Below, one piece after another: positions 5,518 through 6,126 of a DNA stretch of 6,126 nucleotides. The stretch is taken from the NCBI GenBank assembly GCA_015522865.1, contig WALN01000005.1, positions 1 to 6,126 on the forward strand, given 5' to 3'. The translations under genes and the position numbers were made by a program. The notes beneath the pieces were generated by a model. The model was not told the origin of the DNA, did no database searches, and was given only the letters and a program-made list of their open reading frames with translations. Position 1 is the stretch's first letter. The number at the start of each line of letters is the position of its first letter. The DNA is from Microcaldota archaeon. Lineage in GTDB: Archaea > Micrarchaeota > Micrarchaeia > Norongarragalinales > WALN01.

Positions 5518-5874
5518 ATGGGAGTTCAGATGGAGTTTATTTCAGCAAAAGCGTTGGAAGGAAAAAGCTCGAAGCAGAAGCTTAAACTAATTTTAGAGAG
5601 AGTTAAGAAGAATACAATTGTTGTGCTTGAATCTCCACTTACGCCTGAGGAGCAGAAAGAGCTGATTGAGAGAACAATGGAAGAGGTGAGCGCAAAATTC
5701 CCAGGCATAGAAGTTTCATCTCTCGGCTCTCCAACTGCCTCCTCTTCACTCAGAGATATTTTGCTTGGGCTCCTTGGAGGCAAACCGCGCGGACTAACTA
5801 TTGTTGGACCTTCTAAATTGGTTAAGAAAATAAAACGCAACCCAGAGTCAATACGCCTGCTTGCTGGCGAGTGA
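5518..5874 (+). CDS. oapB: OapB/ArvB family protein (DUF2073)
   Basis: This 118-residue soluble protein is recognised by position after oapA and by its own sequence. It opens with VQMEFISAKALEGKSS, continues with an alternating helix and strand section (TIVVLESPLTPEEQKELIER), and has a flexible serine/glycine-rich part (SLGSPTASSSLRDILLGLLGG). It ends with LTIVGPSKLVKKIKRNPESI and LLAGE, the end I associate with DUF2073. No membrane segment, cysteine or catalytic motif is visible. The biochemical role is unknown. In Haloferax the homologue belongs to the group linked to the replication origin region and to vesicle formation. The tight coupling to oapA suggests that the two proteins are made together and probably interact. 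A longer reading from the ATG at 5443 would overlap oapA by about 70 bp and lacks a ribosome binding site, so I reject it. Confidence 0.9.
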   Translation: MGVQMEFISAKALEGKSSKQKLKLILERVKKNTIVVLESPLTPEEQKELIERTMEEVSAKFPGIEVSSLGSPTASSSLRDILLGLLGGKPRGLTIVGPSKLVKKIKRNPESIRLLAGE

Positions 5875-5875
5875 T

Positions 5876-5888
5876 ATTTTCTTATTTT
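5876..5888 (+). terminator. T-rich stretch after oapB
   Basis: The sequence right after the oapB stop is T-rich (TATTTTCTTATTTT). It could end oapAB transcripts before the separate oapC promoter. There is no hairpin, and archaeal T-tract termination does not need one. Confidence 0.35.
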
Positions 5889-5936
5889 AGACATTGCCCC
5901 AACTTTGTTAGATGATAACAGCAAATGGGTAGAAGC

Positions 5937-5946
5937 AATTTTAAAT
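5937..5946 (+). promoter_or_regulatory. TATA box of oapC (leaderless)
   Basis: AATTTTAAAT has its TTTAAA core centred 24.5 nt before the oapC ATG, the same spacing as at endoQ. No Shine-Dalgarno precedes the ATG. It makes oapC an independent, leaderless transcription unit despite following oapB in the same direction. Confidence 0.6.
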
Positions 5947-5966
5947 CTCTAATTGTTTATTGCTAT

Positions 5967-6126
5967 ATGCCACATAAATGCGCGAGGTGCGGAAAAATTT
6001 ACCCAGACGGAGCAGAAGAGCTAATGAAGGGATGCTCCTGCGGTTCCAGAGTTTTTATTTATTTTAGAGAAGGAGAAGGGGAAAAAGTGCCAAAAGATTT
6101 GGGATGGCTTGAAGACGAGTTGAGAG
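5967..6126 (+). CDS. oapC: OapC/ArvC family zinc-ribbon protein (DUF2072), 5' part only
   Basis: The first 53 residues are in the window and the rest runs past the right edge. The N-terminus is a short zinc ribbon, CARCG then CSCGS (Cys5, Cys8, Cys23 and Cys25), with the MPHKC start and YPDGAEELMKGC spacing that I associate with the OapC family. RVFIYFRE follows, and then an acidic and lysine-rich section where a long disordered linker is expected in this family. Homologues occur with OapA and OapB in many archaea. The third gene of the set is therefore present, 92 bp after oapB and with its own TATA box. The C-terminal domain cannot be judged from this window. Confidence 0.88.
   Translation, partial: MPHKCARCGKIYPDGAEELMKGCSCGSRVFIYFREGEGEKVPKDLGWLEDELR

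Noticed and set aside
1..6126. CRISPR array, tRNA, rRNA, transposase or prophage
   Set aside because: No spaced repeats, tRNA-like cloverleaf, transposase motif or inverted terminal repeat was found on reading both strands. Base composition looks even across the window.

Overview
This AT-rich window is archaeal. The evidence is endonuclease Q (a PHP-family repair nuclease typical of archaea), an adjacent oapA/oapB/oapC cluster (Era-like GTPase, DUF2073 protein, DUF2072 zinc ribbon) known from Euryarchaeota and DPANN archaea, and promoters that place a TTTAAA-type TATA box about 25-32 nt upstream of the start codon (leaderless or nearly so), with Shine-Dalgarno sites only at genes inside operons. 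The lysine-rich, AT-rich coding suggests a euryarchaeal or DPANN genome, but I cannot name the lineage.

Layout, left to right. Positions 1-1274 (minus) hold a partial protein that ends, as far as visible, in the phosphohistidine swivel domain of PEP-utilizing enzymes. It starts directly after the stop of endoQ (1275-2537, minus). Upstream of endoQ lies a small predicted winged-helix protein (2609-2887, minus). A 167-bp AT-rich divergent control region (2888-3054) separates it from a second predicted winged-helix protein (about 3055-3399, plus). That gene converges, with a 2-bp gap, on a small protein with an N-terminal zinc ribbon and two C-terminal membrane helices (3402-3743, minus). A 72-bp divergent promoter region follows, then a radical SAM enzyme of the AmmeMemoRadiSam (AmrS) type (3816-4841, plus), oapA (4890-5513), oapB (5518-5874) and the beginning of oapC (5967 to the window edge).

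How the genes may work together: oapA and oapB are tightly coupled (4-bp gap, with the oapB Shine-Dalgarno overlapping the oapA stop), while oapC has its own TATA box. Their homologues in haloarchaea are known as origin-associated proteins and as the ArvABC proteins linked to extracellular vesicle formation, so this is probably a GTPase switch with two partner proteins. On the other side, endoQ (cleavage at deaminated bases) is coupled to a swivel-domain protein of unknown substrate. No RNA gene, CRISPR array, insertion sequence or origin could be supported. No stretch over 300 bases lacks a gene.

I do not see a clearly new system. The items most worth a second look are the swivel-domain protein without an N-terminal ATP-grasp domain coupled to endoQ, and the PCNA-binding-like tail of EndoQ.
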